A stretch of DNA of 64,000 nt from UBA6019 sp035535055 (GCA_035535055.1 DATLQT010000031.1:3062-67061), one strand, 5' to 3'; positions 15,926-26,491 are shown, numbered from the stretch's first letter. Notes: a model not told the origin generated them from the letters alone. Translations and numbers: made by a program.

Positions 15926-16201
15926 TCAGAGCCGGCGGAGCGCCCTCTCCACCGCGCCGCGGATGGCTGAGCCGGGTCGGGCGGCGGCCTGCCGGCCGTG
16001 GTCGCGGCGGAGGATGCGCCGGGCGTCGCCGTAGCGCTCGCCCGGCAGCACGGTGACCACCGCCCCTGCGGGATCGTCGGTGAAGCCGAGAAGGTCCTCG
16101 CTGAAGCCGGCGCAATGGAGGTCGAGGACGCACTGGCGCGCCTCCGCGACCGTCTTGAAGTAGGCGACCAGCGTCGGGCCGGGCGAGGTCTTGGCGTTCA
16201 T
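15926..16201 (-). CDS. Small hypothetical protein
   Basis: A 91-residue soluble protein. The N-terminal 50 residues (LVAYFKTVAEARQCVLDLHCAGFSEDLLG, split) resemble the alpha-beta repeat of general-stress-protein-17M/YflT-like domains that open with a short strand and an 'EA' helix; this is a weak resemblance. The C-terminus is arginine-rich (RRILRRDHGR, ERALRRL). It is divergently transcribed from the gene at 16251. Confidence 0.5.
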   Translation of the reverse strand: MNAKTSPGPTLVAYFKTVAEARQCVLDLHCAGFSEDLLGFTDDPAGAVVTVLPGERYGDARRILRRDHGRQAAARPGSAIRGAVERALRRL

Positions 16202-16224
16202 TGGGCTCCCGTGGTGGATCCTTG

Positions 16225-16245
16225 AGTGACAGTTATGCTATCACT
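16225..16245. promoter_or_regulatory. Inverted repeat between divergent small genes (possible operator)
   Basis: AGTGACA (16225-16231), a seven-base spacer, then TATCACT (16239-16245): six of seven positions are complementary. It lies in the 49-base gap between divergent genes 16201(-) and 16251(+), with a TATGCT -10-like hexamer inside it at 16234. Confidence 0.45.
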
Positions 16246-16250
16246 GAGAG

Positions 16251-16493
16251 GTGCCAAATCCGGTCCGGGTGGGCCAGATATCGGCTGACGACCACTCTGC
16301 GTGGGATGGCGGCGGCTGGCCTCCGGACCAGGGCCATCGCTGGAAGCCGACGAAGACGGCCCATCGCATGCAACTGCTGGCCGGCTCCTACCTGCTCCTC
16401 GCCGGCCTCTTCGAGCTGGTGCTTGCGACGCTGAGCCACGACTTCGTGCGCCAGTCGACCCTGGCCGTGGTCGAGCGGCAGAACCGGGGTTGA
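16251..16493 (+). CDS. N-terminal part of a small membrane protein (possible frameshifted gene)
   Basis: An 80-residue frame from GTG 16251. Its second half holds one membrane helix (MQLLAGSYLLLAGLFELVLA, 20 residues) and ends VVERQNRG before TGA. The next frame opens at TTG 16490, overlapping as TTGA, and continues LTPEEVRRVIESS. Read with a -1 slip, the two join smoothly as NRGLTPEEV, so the pair most likely encodes one protein of about 190 residues with four or five helices. The first ~35 residues (Trp/Gly-rich) may not be translated; an internal ATG at 16368 is another start. Confidence 0.5.
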   Translation: MPNPVRVGQISADDHSAWDGGGWPPDQGHRWKPTKTAHRMQLLAGSYLLLAGLFELVLATLSHDFVRQSTLAVVERQNRG

Positions 16494-16825
16494 CGCCGGA
16501 AGAGGTCCGGCGGGTGATCGAGAGCAGCGTTGCGGTCGGACTCGGGGTGGCCATCGCCGTTGCGCTCGTCTACATCGTCCTGGGCCTGCTGACCCTGGCG
16601 ATGCGGCCCGCCTGGCTCTTTGCCGCCGACCTGCTGGTGCTGGGCCTGGTGTCTCTCGGGGTGCCGGTCACGATCGCCGGCCTGCTGGGCGGCACCGCCG
16701 GGCCGCCGGCGTTCTTGGTCCCCAACCTTCTCCTTGCCATCCTCGCCCTGGCGCTCTTCGCCTGGATGCTGGTTGCGCGCATACGCGTCGGGCCCTGGGG
16801 CTGCCGCAAGACCGCCGGCGACTAG
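16490..16825 (+). CDS. C-terminal part of small multi-helix membrane protein
   Basis: A 111-residue frame starting at TTG 16490, which overlaps the previous stop. It carries three hydrophobic segments (AVGLGVAIAVALVYIVLGLL; LLVLGLVSLGVPVTIAGLL; NLLLAILALALFAWMLV). It either is coupled to the upstream frame by TTGA or is the downstream half of a frameshifted gene. No functional motif is seen. Its TAG stop lies in a GGCTA tandem repeat. Confidence 0.55.
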   Translation: MTPEEVRRVIESSVAVGLGVAIAVALVYIVLGLLTLAMRPAWLFAADLLVLGLVSLGVPVTIAGLLGGTAGPPAFLVPNLLLAILALALFAWMLVARIRVGPWGCRKTAGD

Positions 16826-16852
16826 GCTAGGCTAGGCTAAGGCTAGGCTAGG
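16822..16852. repeat. Short tandem repeat (CTAGG)n between convergent genes
   Basis: About six copies of CTAGG, with one variant containing an extra A (CTAAGG), fill the gap between two convergent genes. The repeat supplies the TAG stop of the plus-strand gene and the CTA (TAG on minus) of the minus-strand gene. Confidence 0.85.
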
Positions 16853-17843
16853 CGGGCGCGAAGAGGTTGCTAAGCGTGTCCTCGGGCCGCGGGTCGGGCT
16901 GAGCCTCGGCCCAGTCAGCGGCCTCGCTCGACTCCCGCTCGTACTCCAGGCGGATCTTGTCCGCCTCCGCGGTCGGCAGCCAGCCCTTCTCACCCAGCCA
17001 GCGTTCGAAGCGCGCCACGGGATCATGGGCCAGGGCCTCCGCGATGTCCTCCGCCGTCCGGTACCTGGCCTGGTTGTCCTCCGAGGTGTGCGAATTGATC
17101 CGGCGGATCCGGGCCTCGATCAGGGTCGGGCCCTCGCCCGCCCGGGCTCGGCTCACGGCCTCGCGGGCCGCGGCGTAGACGGCCGGGACGTCGGAGCCGT
17201 CGACCTGCACTGCCGCCATCCCGTAGCCGGCTCCCCGCCGCCAGATCTCCGGGTTGCCGGCCTGGCGGGAGACCGGGACCGAGATCGCGTAGCCGTTGTT
17301 CTCGCAGACGAAGACCACCGCCAGCTTGTGGACCGCGGCGAAGTTCAGCGCCTCGTGGAAGTCGCCGGTCGAGGTGGCGCCGTCGCCGAAGTTGCAGAGA
17401 AAGACCGAATCGCGGTGCTGGAGCTTGGCGGCGTAGGCCATCCCGGCCGCCTTGGGCAGCCAGCTCGCCACCACCTGGGAGACCGTCACGACCCTTCGCT
17501 CCCGGAAACCGAAGCAGCCACCGGGGATGTTGCGACCGGCGGTGAGCGGGTCTGCCGCCTTGGCGAACACCGCCAGCATCCACTCCCGGGCGGTCATCCC
17601 CATCGTCACCACGTTGCCCAGCCCCCGGTAGTGCGGCACCAACCAGTCATCAGGCCCGTCCAGCGCCGCCGTCGCGCCGACCTGGATGCCCTCGTGCCCG
17701 CGGGCTGAGCCGACGAATGGCGCCCTGCCCTGCCTGACCAGGATGTGCATGCGGTCGTCGAGCGCCTTGGTCAGGGCCATCAGGCGATGGATGCGAAGGA
17801 AATCCTCGCGGCTGCCGGGGGCCGGGGCTTGGGAGGCCTCCAT
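16848..17843 (-). CDS. 2-oxoacid dehydrogenase E1 component, alpha subunit
   Basis: A 331-residue thiamine-diphosphate E1-alpha of the pyruvate/branched-chain 2-oxoacid dehydrogenase family. Visible: HRLMALTKALDDRM at the start, GHEGIQVG, the ThDP motif GDGATSTGDFHEALNFA to ENNGYAISVPVSRQ (GDG...NN), and YGMAAVQVDGSDV. The phosphorylation-loop region INSHTSEDNQARY is similar to HSTSDD. E1-beta, normally adjacent, is absent from the whole window. It is the last gene of a six-gene operon with leu-type genes, three bases from the synthase. Confidence 0.85.
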   Translation of the reverse strand: MEASQAPAPGSREDFLRIHRLMALTKALDDRMHILVRQGRAPFVGSARGHEGIQVGATAALDGPDDWLVPHYRGLGNVVTMGMTAREWMLAVFAKAADPLTAGRNIPGGCFGFRERRVVTVSQVVASWLPKAAGMAYAAKLQHRDSVFLCNFGDGATSTGDFHEALNFAAVHKLAVVFVCENNGYAISVPVSRQAGNPEIWRRGAGYGMAAVQVDGSDVPAVYAAAREAVSRARAGEGPTLIEARIRRINSHTSEDNQARYRTAEDIAEALAHDPVARFERWLGEKGWLPTAEADKIRLEYERESSEAADWAEAQPDPRPEDTLSNLFAPA

Positions 17844-17846
17844 TTC

Positions 17847-19235
17847 TCAGGCGGTCGGCTTTTCCGCCAGCGCGGCGGCGATCTCGACCACCTCCTCTTC
17901 GCTGACGCCCATCCCATCCAGGTGCCCGTAGTAGGACCGCGAGAACCCTTGGAAGTCGGCCCGCTCGGCGCGCTCCTCGCGCAGCCGCTTGACCTCGTTC
18001 ATCACCTGCCCGACCAGCTCCGAGTCGTAGGCGAGGTGGTTGGTCCGCAGCGCGTGCTCGATGACCACGGCGCCCGAGTGCTTGCCGTAGACGTAGCGGA
18101 TGTCGGTACCAAGGTCGGAGGGAGGGATGAATTGGTAGATGGCCGGGTGGATCAGCATCCCCGCGGTGTGGATGCCGGACTCGTGGCTGAAGACGTTGTG
18201 GCCGATCCCGGGCGCGGTTGGCGGGACGGGGATCCCGCTCAGCCGTTCCAGCGTGTGACCGAGCTCGCGCAGCTTCTCGTAGTGGAAGCCGGGAATCTCG
18301 ATCCCGAAGAGGTAGCGGAGCTGCAGCAGCACCTCGTGCATGGGTGCGTTGCCGGTGCGCTCGCCGATGCCGTTGACCGACGTTGTGAAGACCTCCGCTC
18401 CGCTTCCCAGCGCCATCACCGTGTTCCAGGCGCCGACCCCGAGGTCGTTGTGGAAGTGCACCACCAGCGGGGCGTCGGGCGCGGCCGCCTTGATGGCGGG
18501 GATGTACTCGCGGACCGCGAAGGGTGAGTAGCAGCCGACCGTGTCCGGAGTCGAGGGCCGCGTGCCGCCCGCCTTCAAACCCTCCCGGTGGATCTCCGAG
18601 ATGTAGGAGACGTCGGCGCGAGAACCGTCCTCGCCACCGAACTCGATCTCCTTCGCGCCCTGCGACTTCGCATAGGCGATCGCCTCGCACATCATCCGCA
18701 GGTTCGCCTCGCGGTAGAACTTGACCGGCAACTCCAGCCACTCGCTGGTCGGGATTCCCTCCCGGGCGAGCAGCGTCCGGCCCAGCTTGTACTTCACGTG
18801 CAGGTCGGAGGCGCTGGAGAAGATGAAGTAAGTCACCGAGTCGCGCGGGTAACCCAGCTCGTCCATGACGCGGAAGGTGGCGTCGATGTCGGCCGGGTTG
18901 GACCGCATCATGCAGACCACCTCGAGGTCTGGGCGGAGCTCGCCGCGCCGCTTGCCCTCGAGGACCAGCTTCAGGGTCTCCCGCTCGCTGCCGCCGACGG
19001 CGGGAAAACCGACGTCCATGAGGTGGACGCCGATGTCGCTCAGCGAACGAGCCAGCTCGTACTTGTCATGCGGGCTGAAGGCGACGCCCGGCATCTGTTC
19101 GCCGTCACGTAGGGTGTCGTCGTAGACGCGGATCTTCTCGACCGGAGGGAAGACCAGGTCGTGGGAGAAGCGCCGGGGGTCGCGGGCGAGCTCCTCGAGC
19201 GGCTCCTGCAGCTCGACGGGCCCGTCGTCGCTCAT
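17847..19235 (-). CDS. 2-isopropylmalate/homocitrate/citramalate synthase family protein
   Basis: A 462-residue DRE-TIM metallolyase that condenses acetyl-CoA with a 2-oxoacid. Motifs: YDDTLRDGEQMPGVAFS (DRE-like, RDGEQ), DVGFPAVGGSE, VHFHNDLGVGAWNTV (metal-binding HND), VNGIGERTGNAPM, and HESGIHTAGMLIHP in the accessory domain with YGKHSG. The C-terminal LeuA dimer (leucine-feedback) domain is missing, as in homocitrate synthases and some re-type enzymes. Overlaps leuD by 4 bases. Substrate cannot be told: leucine, isoleucine (citramalate), or another elongation are all possible. Confidence 0.83.
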   Translation of the reverse strand: MSDDGPVELQEPLEELARDPRRFSHDLVFPPVEKIRVYDDTLRDGEQMPGVAFSPHDKYELARSLSDIGVHLMDVGFPAVGGSERETLKLVLEGKRRGELRPDLEVVCMMRSNPADIDATFRVMDELGYPRDSVTYFIFSSASDLHVKYKLGRTLLAREGIPTSEWLELPVKFYREANLRMMCEAIAYAKSQGAKEIEFGGEDGSRADVSYISEIHREGLKAGGTRPSTPDTVGCYSPFAVREYIPAIKAAAPDAPLVVHFHNDLGVGAWNTVMALGSGAEVFTTSVNGIGERTGNAPMHEVLLQLRYLFGIEIPGFHYEKLRELGHTLERLSGIPVPPTAPGIGHNVFSHESGIHTAGMLIHPAIYQFIPPSDLGTDIRYVYGKHSGAVVIEHALRTNHLAYDSELVGQVMNEVKRLREERAERADFQGFSRSYYGHLDGMGVSEEEVVEIAAALAEKPTA

Positions 19236-19774
19236 GCTTTGCCGGCGGCTTCCTTCTCAGCCAGGCGCTTGCGCACCCAGGGGGCCAGGCCGCCCATGTG
19301 GATCAGTTCGGTCATGAACTCGGGGAAGGCTTCCGCGCGGTACTCGTCGCCCTGGGTGAGGTTGCGGATGATCCCCTCCTCGAGGTCTACCTCCAGCTGG
19401 TCTCCCTGCCGCGCCGCCTCCGCCGCCTGCGGGCATTGGAGGATCGGGTAGCCGATGTTGATCGCGTTGCGGAAGAAGATCCGCGCGAAGGAGTCGGCGA
19501 TCACCGCGCTGATGCCTGCGGCGCGGATGGCGACCGGGGCGATCTCCCGAGAGGAGCCGCAGCCGAAGTTGGAGCCGGCGACCAGGATGTCTCCCGCCGT
19601 CACCTTCTTCGACCAGCCGGCGTTGTCGGGCACGTCCTCCATCGCGTGCTCGCCGAGCACCTTCTCGTCCAACGAGTAGATCGCGTAGCGGGCCGGGATG
19701 ATCTGGTCGGTGTCGACGTTGTCGCCGAACTTCCAGACGTTGCCGCGGAGGACGAGGCCCCGTTCGGCGGTCAT
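19232..19774 (-). CDS. leuD: 3-isopropylmalate dehydratase small subunit (LeuD/HacB type)
   Basis: A 180-residue swivelling-domain subunit. NVDTDQIIPARY near residue 20, GSNFGCGSSREIAP (substrate-binding loop) and DSFARIFFRNAINIGYP are diagnostic. The short length is that of the archaeal/thermophile LeuD-HacB type rather than the ~200-residue E. coli LeuD. Overlaps leuC by ATGA-like 4 bases. Confidence 0.88.
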   Translation of the reverse strand: MTAERGLVLRGNVWKFGDNVDTDQIIPARYAIYSLDEKVLGEHAMEDVPDNAGWSKKVTAGDILVAGSNFGCGSSREIAPVAIRAAGISAVIADSFARIFFRNAINIGYPILQCPQAAEAARQGDQLEVDLEEGIIRNLTQGDEYRAEAFPEFMTELIHMGGLAPWVRKRLAEKEAAGKA

Positions 19775-21057
19775 ACGCCCACCGGCTCTCGCTTCATGAT
19801 CTCGGCCGGGTGGATGATCTCCCCCGCCACCGCGGAGGCGGCCGCCACCACCGGGTTCGAGAGGTAGACAAGGGCCTTGGGGTGGCCCATCCGGCCCGGA
19901 AAGTTCCGGTTGGTGGTGCTGAGGCAGGTTTCGCCCTCACCCAGCACGCCCATGTGGCCGCCGAGGCAGGCGCCACAGGTGGAGACGGTCCAGGAGGCGC
20001 CGGCGTCATAGAAGATCCGGATCAACCCCTCTCGCTCGGCCTGTTTGGCGGTCTCGGTCGAGCTGGGTGTGATCAGGAGCCGGGTGTCGGGATGGACGTG
20101 GCGGCCTTTGAGGACTGCGGCCGCCCGCCGGAGGTCGCCGATCCGGCTGTTGGTGCAGGAACCGATGAAGACCTGGTCCAGCTTGGTGCCCGCCACCTCG
20201 GAGAGCGGGGCGTAGGCGTCGGGCGACATCGGCTTGGCGACGGAAAGCTCGACCCTCTCCGCGTCGAACTCGAAGACCCGCTCGTACTCGGCGTCGGGGT
20301 CGGAGGAGACCGGCGTATAAGGGCGCTTGGCGCGGCCCCGGAGGAACTCCTCGGTGACCTCGTCGTACTCCATGATCGCGTTCTTGGCACCCGCCTCGAT
20401 GGCCATGTTGGTCATCGTCAGGCGACCCTCCATGTCGATGTGCTTGAGCGCCTCGCCGGTGTGCTCCATCGCCATCGAACGAGCGCCGTCGACGGTGAGG
20501 TGGCCGATGACGGCGAGGATCAGGTCCTTCGCCTCCACCCACTCCCCGAGGCGGTTGTGATAGACGAACTTCAGCGTCTCGGGGACGCGGAACCAGAGCT
20601 CGCCGAGCGAGAGCACGCAGGCGAGGTCGGTCGAGCCGATCCCGGTCGCGAAGTTGTTGAGGGCTCCATAGGTGCAGCTGTGCGAGTCGGCGCCGACGAT
20701 CAGCTCGCCGGGCAGGACAAGCCCCCGCTCGGGCAGCACGGTGTGGCAGATGCCGCCGTCGCCGACCTCGAAGTACCACCTGATCCCCATCCCTTTGGCC
20801 CACTCGCGGGTGGTCTTCCCGAGGGCGGCCGAGGCGGTGTCCTTGGCGGGCTGGAAGTGGTCCTGGACGACCGCCAGCCGCTCCGGGTCCCAGACCTTGA
20901 GGGCGCCCATCTGCTCACGCATGATCTTGCTGGCGGGAGGGATGGTGAGGTCGTGGCCCATGGCGAAGTCCACCTTCGCCAGGATCAGGTCGCCCGGTCT
21001 GACCGACTCGCGTCTCGCGCCGCGGGCGAGGATCTTCTCGGTCATGTTCATGGCCAT
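19771..21057 (-). CDS. leuC: 3-isopropylmalate dehydratase large subunit (LeuC/HacA type)
   Basis: A 428-residue aconitase-family large subunit holding the 4Fe-4S cluster; cluster cysteines are in FIGSCTNSRIGDL, and in STCGACLGGHMG (CxxC). Opening residues MTEKILARGA and VGADSHSCTYGALN are typical. At 428 residues it belongs to the shorter HacA/archaeal type (E. coli LeuC is ~466), consistent with its short LeuD partner. It isomerises 2- to 3-alkylmalate in the operon. Confidence 0.9.
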   Translation of the reverse strand: MAMNMTEKILARGARRESVRPGDLILAKVDFAMGHDLTIPPASKIMREQMGALKVWDPERLAVVQDHFQPAKDTASAALGKTTREWAKGMGIRWYFEVGDGGICHTVLPERGLVLPGELIVGADSHSCTYGALNNFATGIGSTDLACVLSLGELWFRVPETLKFVYHNRLGEWVEAKDLILAVIGHLTVDGARSMAMEHTGEALKHIDMEGRLTMTNMAIEAGAKNAIMEYDEVTEEFLRGRAKRPYTPVSSDPDAEYERVFEFDAERVELSVAKPMSPDAYAPLSEVAGTKLDQVFIGSCTNSRIGDLRRAAAVLKGRHVHPDTRLLITPSSTETAKQAEREGLIRIFYDAGASWTVSTCGACLGGHMGVLGEGETCLSTTNRNFPGRMGHPKALVYLSNPVVAAASAVAGEIIHPAEIMKREPVGV

Positions 21058-21077
21058 CGGAATTCCTTGACCTCTCC

Positions 21078-22100
21078 TTACAGGTTCCTGGCGACGGCGT
21101 CGCCCGCTTCGGAGGTCGAGAGCCTTCCGCCCAGGTCCGCGGTGCAGTCACCGGCCCGGATCGTGGCGGCAACGGCGCTCTCGACCGCCTTCGCCTCGGC
21201 CACGAGGCCGAGCTGGGCGAGCATCATCGCCGAGCTCAGTATCGCCCCAACGGGGTTCACGATGCCGCGGCCGGCCAGCTTCGGCGCCGAACCGTGGACC
21301 GGCTCGTAGAGGCCCTGGCCGGTGTCCGGGTTGAGGTTGGCGCTGGGCGCCACGCCCATTCCGCCGATCAGCTGCGCCCCGAGGTCGGAGAGCAGGTCGC
21401 CGAAGAGGTTGCCGGTGACGATGACGTCGAACTGGGAGGGATCGCGGACCAGCTCCATGGCACAGGCGTCGGAGTAGAGGTGGCGGGTCGTCACCTCCTG
21501 GTGCGCCGCCGCGACCGCCTTCCAGCGCGACTGCCAGAGGCCGCCCGCAAAGCCCATCGCGTTCGACTTGTCGACCATGCAGACGTCCCGCCTGGCGTGG
21601 GTGAAGGCGTGCTCTAGGATCCGGTTCACGCCCTTGTAGGTGTTGATGTCCTCCTGGATCGCGACCTCGTCCGGGGTGTCCTTCTTGAAGCGGCCGCCGG
21701 CTCCGATGTAGACGCCCTCGGTGTTCTCGCGGACGACCAGCAGGTCCACCATTCCGCGCTCCTCGTCCCGCAGCGGCGAGAGTCGCCGGTCGTAGAGCCT
21801 GGCGGGCCGGAGGTTGGCCCAGAGGTCCATCTCGAAGCGCATCCGGAGCAGCACGCCGGCCGCGTAGGGCTCGGACACCCGCGGGTCGCCGACGGCTCCG
21901 AAGAGGATGCCCTCGGCGCCCTTCAACTGCTCGAAGGTGGCGTCGTCGAGGGCGACCCCGGTCGCCAGGAAGCGGTCGGCGCCAACCTCGAAATCCTCGA
22001 ACTCGAGGTCGGCGCCCAGCGCCCGCAGAACCTTGACCGCCTCCGGCACGACCTCCTTGCCGGCGCCGTCGCCGGGGACCACCGCGACGCGCCTAGGCAA
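21078..22100 (-). CDS. leuB: 3-isopropylmalate/homoisocitrate-type dehydrogenase
   Basis: A 340-residue beta-decarboxylating dehydrogenase: VVPGDGAGKEVVPEA at the start, LLRMRFEMDLWANLRP (substrate Arg residues), VVRENTEGVYIGAGG, VDKSNAM, NLFGDLLSDL and HGSAPKLAG (NAD-binding). It oxidises and decarboxylates the 3-alkylmalate to the elongated 2-oxoacid. Its ATG lies within the end of the CoA-ligase gene (8-base overlap). True substrate (isopropylmalate, methylmalate or homoisocitrate) not fixed. Confidence 0.87.
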   Translation of the reverse strand: MPRRVAVVPGDGAGKEVVPEAVKVLRALGADLEFEDFEVGADRFLATGVALDDATFEQLKGAEGILFGAVGDPRVSEPYAAGVLLRMRFEMDLWANLRPARLYDRRLSPLRDEERGMVDLLVVRENTEGVYIGAGGRFKKDTPDEVAIQEDINTYKGVNRILEHAFTHARRDVCMVDKSNAMGFAGGLWQSRWKAVAAAHQEVTTRHLYSDACAMELVRDPSQFDVIVTGNLFGDLLSDLGAQLIGGMGVAPSANLNPDTGQGLYEPVHGSAPKLAGRGIVNPVGAILSSAMMLAQLGLVAEAKAVESAVAATIRAGDCTADLGGRLSTSEAGDAVARNL

Positions 22101-23598
22101 GGGGAGCCTGCTCGCGCAGCTTGTAGCGCTGGATCTTCCCGGTCACCGTCTTCGGCAGCTCCGCCACGAACTCAACCAGGTGAGGGTACTGGTAGCGCTG
22201 GAGGCGCGACCGGCAGAGCTCCTGGAGCTCGGCGGCTAGTTCCGGATCGCTCTCTCCCCGGGCGATCACGAAGGCCTTGATCCGGGTGAACCCGTCGACC
22301 TCGATGCCGACCACCGCACTCTCGTCGACTCGCTCGTGCTCGAGAAGGACGCCCTCGATCTCCACCGGTGAGACCCAGAGCCCACTGACCTTGATCATGT
22401 CGTCGGAGCGGCCCTCGTACCAGAAGAAGCCGTCGTCGTCCTGACGGTACCGGTCGCCGGTGAAGAACCATTCGCCGAGCACGCTCTGCTTGGTCTTCTC
22501 GTGCTGTCCCCAGTAGAAGGCGAGCGCGCTGTCTCCCTTGACGTACATGTCGCCGGCCTCGCCCCGCGCGACCGGGGCGCCATCCTCGTCGAGGATCTTC
22601 AGCTCGTAGCCGGGGACCGCCCTCCCGCTGGAGCCGGGCCGCACCTCCTCGAGCTGGTTGGAGCAATAGATGTGGAGCATCTCGGTGGAACCGATGCCGT
22701 CCAGGATGGTCAGCCCGTAGGCCTCCTTCCAGCGCTTCCAGACCTCGGCTGGCAGCGCCTCGGCGGCGGCGACGCAGTGGCGGATGGAGGAGAGGTCGCG
22801 CCCCCTGGCGCCCTCGAAGTTGAGGATCGCGTTGTAGAGCGTCGGGGCGCTGAAGAAGAGCGTCGGCCGGAGCGCCTCGATGGTGTCCAGCACCGCCGGC
22901 GGCGTCGGGCGGCCGGAGTGGAGGATGGTCGAAGCGCCGAACCAGTAGGGAAAGGTCAGGTTGTTGCCCAGCCCGTAGGCGTGGAAGAGCTTGGTGGTGC
23001 TGAAGGTGACGTCCGCCTCACGGATCCCGAGGACCTTGCGCGCATAGGTCTCGCAGGTGTACTCGATGTCGTGCTGGAGGTGCACGACCGCCTTCGGCAG
23101 GCCGGTCGAGCCGGAGCTGTAGAGCCAGAACGCCATGTCGTCCCGGCGGGTCGGAGCCGCCGGCGTGTCCACCGGCGCCAGGGCCAGGATCTCGTCCGCG
23201 CCGAGCAGCGGGATCGCTTCGGCCGCCCGGACGACGGCTCCCCTCACCTTGTCGACGGTCATCCCGTCGACCACCGTCGCCCGGGCGAGGGAGTCGGCGA
23301 GGTAGTGGTCGTAGTCCTCGCTGCGTTGTAGGAGGGGGTTGACGGGGACTGGGATCGCGCCGATCCGGATCGCGCCGAAGAAGGCGGCGGCGAAGGCCGG
23401 GGAGTCGTCCATCACGATCAGGACGCGCTCCTCCCGCCGGATGCCGAGCTCGCGCAGCCTGAGACCGGTGGCGCAGGCGAGGCCGTGGAGGGCGGCGTAG
23501 GTGACGGTCCCGCCCGACCAGGTTATGGCGACCTTGTCCCCTCGGCCCGCCTCCAGGTTGCGGTCGAGGAGCAGTGCGGCGTTGTGGAGCTCACTCAT
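22093..23598 (-). CDS. Benzoate-CoA ligase-like AMP-forming acyl-CoA synthetase
   Basis: A 501-residue ANL-superfamily enzyme that activates a carboxylic acid to its CoA thioester via an acyl-AMP. Motifs: LYSSGSTGLPKAVVHLQHD (P-loop A3), DGIGSTEMLHIY (A5), WFFTGDRYRQDDDGFFWYEG (A7/A8), KVSGLWVSPVEIE and PKTVTGKIQRYKL (catalytic Lys). Similar overall to benzoate-CoA ligases. It is the first gene of the operon with leuB-C-D, the synthase and E1-alpha, which hints that the acid it activates is related to the 2-oxoacid pathway. Confidence 0.82.
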   Translation of the reverse strand: MSELHNAALLLDRNLEAGRGDKVAITWSGGTVTYAALHGLACATGLRLRELGIRREERVLIVMDDSPAFAAAFFGAIRIGAIPVPVNPLLQRSEDYDHYLADSLARATVVDGMTVDKVRGAVVRAAEAIPLLGADEILALAPVDTPAAPTRRDDMAFWLYSSGSTGLPKAVVHLQHDIEYTCETYARKVLGIREADVTFSTTKLFHAYGLGNNLTFPYWFGASTILHSGRPTPPAVLDTIEALRPTLFFSAPTLYNAILNFEGARGRDLSSIRHCVAAAEALPAEVWKRWKEAYGLTILDGIGSTEMLHIYCSNQLEEVRPGSSGRAVPGYELKILDEDGAPVARGEAGDMYVKGDSALAFYWGQHEKTKQSVLGEWFFTGDRYRQDDDGFFWYEGRSDDMIKVSGLWVSPVEIEGVLLEHERVDESAVVGIEVDGFTRIKAFVIARGESDPELAAELQELCRSRLQRYQYPHLVEFVAELPKTVTGKIQRYKLREQAPLA

Positions 23599-23613
23599 CT
23601 CGCTGGCCGAATC

Positions 23614-23946
23614 CTACGAGGCGATCAGCAGGCCGGCGAAATCCGTATGCGAGATGCCCTGCAGGAAGGCCTTGGTCTCGACCTCGGGCAGCTCCACCGC
23701 CGTCTCGAAGACGAAGGCGTAGACGTTGTCCAGCGTCCACTCGCCGTAGCCGCGGATCCGTAGCTGCCGGCGGAGGTCGGGCTCGTCCCGCCCGCGATCG
23801 AAGAGCACCTCGGCCTGCCCGTAGATCGCCTCCAGGACCCGCGCCTGCAGCTCGAGCTCGGCGATCTCCTGGGCTTCGGCCTCCGCCTCGATCAACCGGT
23901 CGATCTCTCGGCGGAGGTCGGCGATCTCCTTCGAGTAGTCATCCAT
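23614..23946 (-). CDS. Conserved hypothetical protein with N-terminal coiled coil
   Basis: A 110-residue soluble protein. The first ~55 residues are Glu/Ala/Arg-rich helix (EIADLRREIDRLIEAEAEAQ), a likely coiled coil; the second half is ordered (RIRGYGEWTLDNVYAFVFET). I do not recognise a family. It lies 15 bases upstream of the CoA-ligase gene on the same strand and may share its transcript. Confidence 0.6.
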   Translation of the reverse strand: MDDYSKEIADLRREIDRLIEAEAEAQEIAELELQARVLEAIYGQAEVLFDRGRDEPDLRRQLRIRGYGEWTLDNVYAFVFETAVELPEVETKAFLQGISHTDFAGLLIAS

Positions 23947-23974
23947 CGGGGCAGGCCCTCCTCGGTGCTCAAGT

Positions 23975-24442
23975 CTAGGTGTGCCGCAGCAGGAAACTCA
24001 GTGCAAGCAGCTGGACGGCTGCCGAGAGGAGCACGCCGATCACGGCGGCGGCGCGACCCGGCAGGCGGGCGTCGAGCTCGAGGAAGACGAGCACGACGCC
24101 GAGGTAGATGGTGACCGGCAGCAGCAGCGCGCCCAGTGGGATGCCCACGAAGTCGCCGGCCAGGAGGTTGAAGAGGGCCATCGTCCCCAGCGCCACGCCG
24201 AAGAGCAGGCTCCGCCAGGTGCCGCTGGCCATCCTGCCCGCGAGCAGCCAGGCGACCGCCGAGACCAGCAGCGCGAACTCGAAGTAGGCCCCGAAGCCTC
24301 CGCCACCGGCGGCTATCGCGTAGGCGACGCTGACGCCCACCAGCAGCCAGGCCGGAAGCTCCAGCAGCAGGTACCGCCGAAGCCGGCCGGGACCGCGCTG
24401 GGCACGCGGCGCGGCCTTCCTGCGAACTCGTCTGGGCGGCAT
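23975..24442 (-). CDS. Small integral membrane protein
   Basis: A 155-residue protein: basic N-terminus (PPRRVRRKAAPRAQRGPGR), then four to five hydrophobic segments ending AVQLLALSFLLRHT. No motif tells a function. It follows the pyrophosphatase gene by 12 bases on the same strand. Confidence 0.65.
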   Translation of the reverse strand: MPPRRVRRKAAPRAQRGPGRLRRYLLLELPAWLLVGVSVAYAIAAGGGGFGAYFEFALLVSAVAWLLAGRMASGTWRSLLFGVALGTMALFNLLAGDFVGIPLGALLLPVTIYLGVVLVFLELDARLPGRAAAVIGVLLSAAVQLLALSFLLRHT

Positions 24443-24454
24443 CGCCGCCGAAGC

Positions 24455-26491
<2,037 letters not shown>

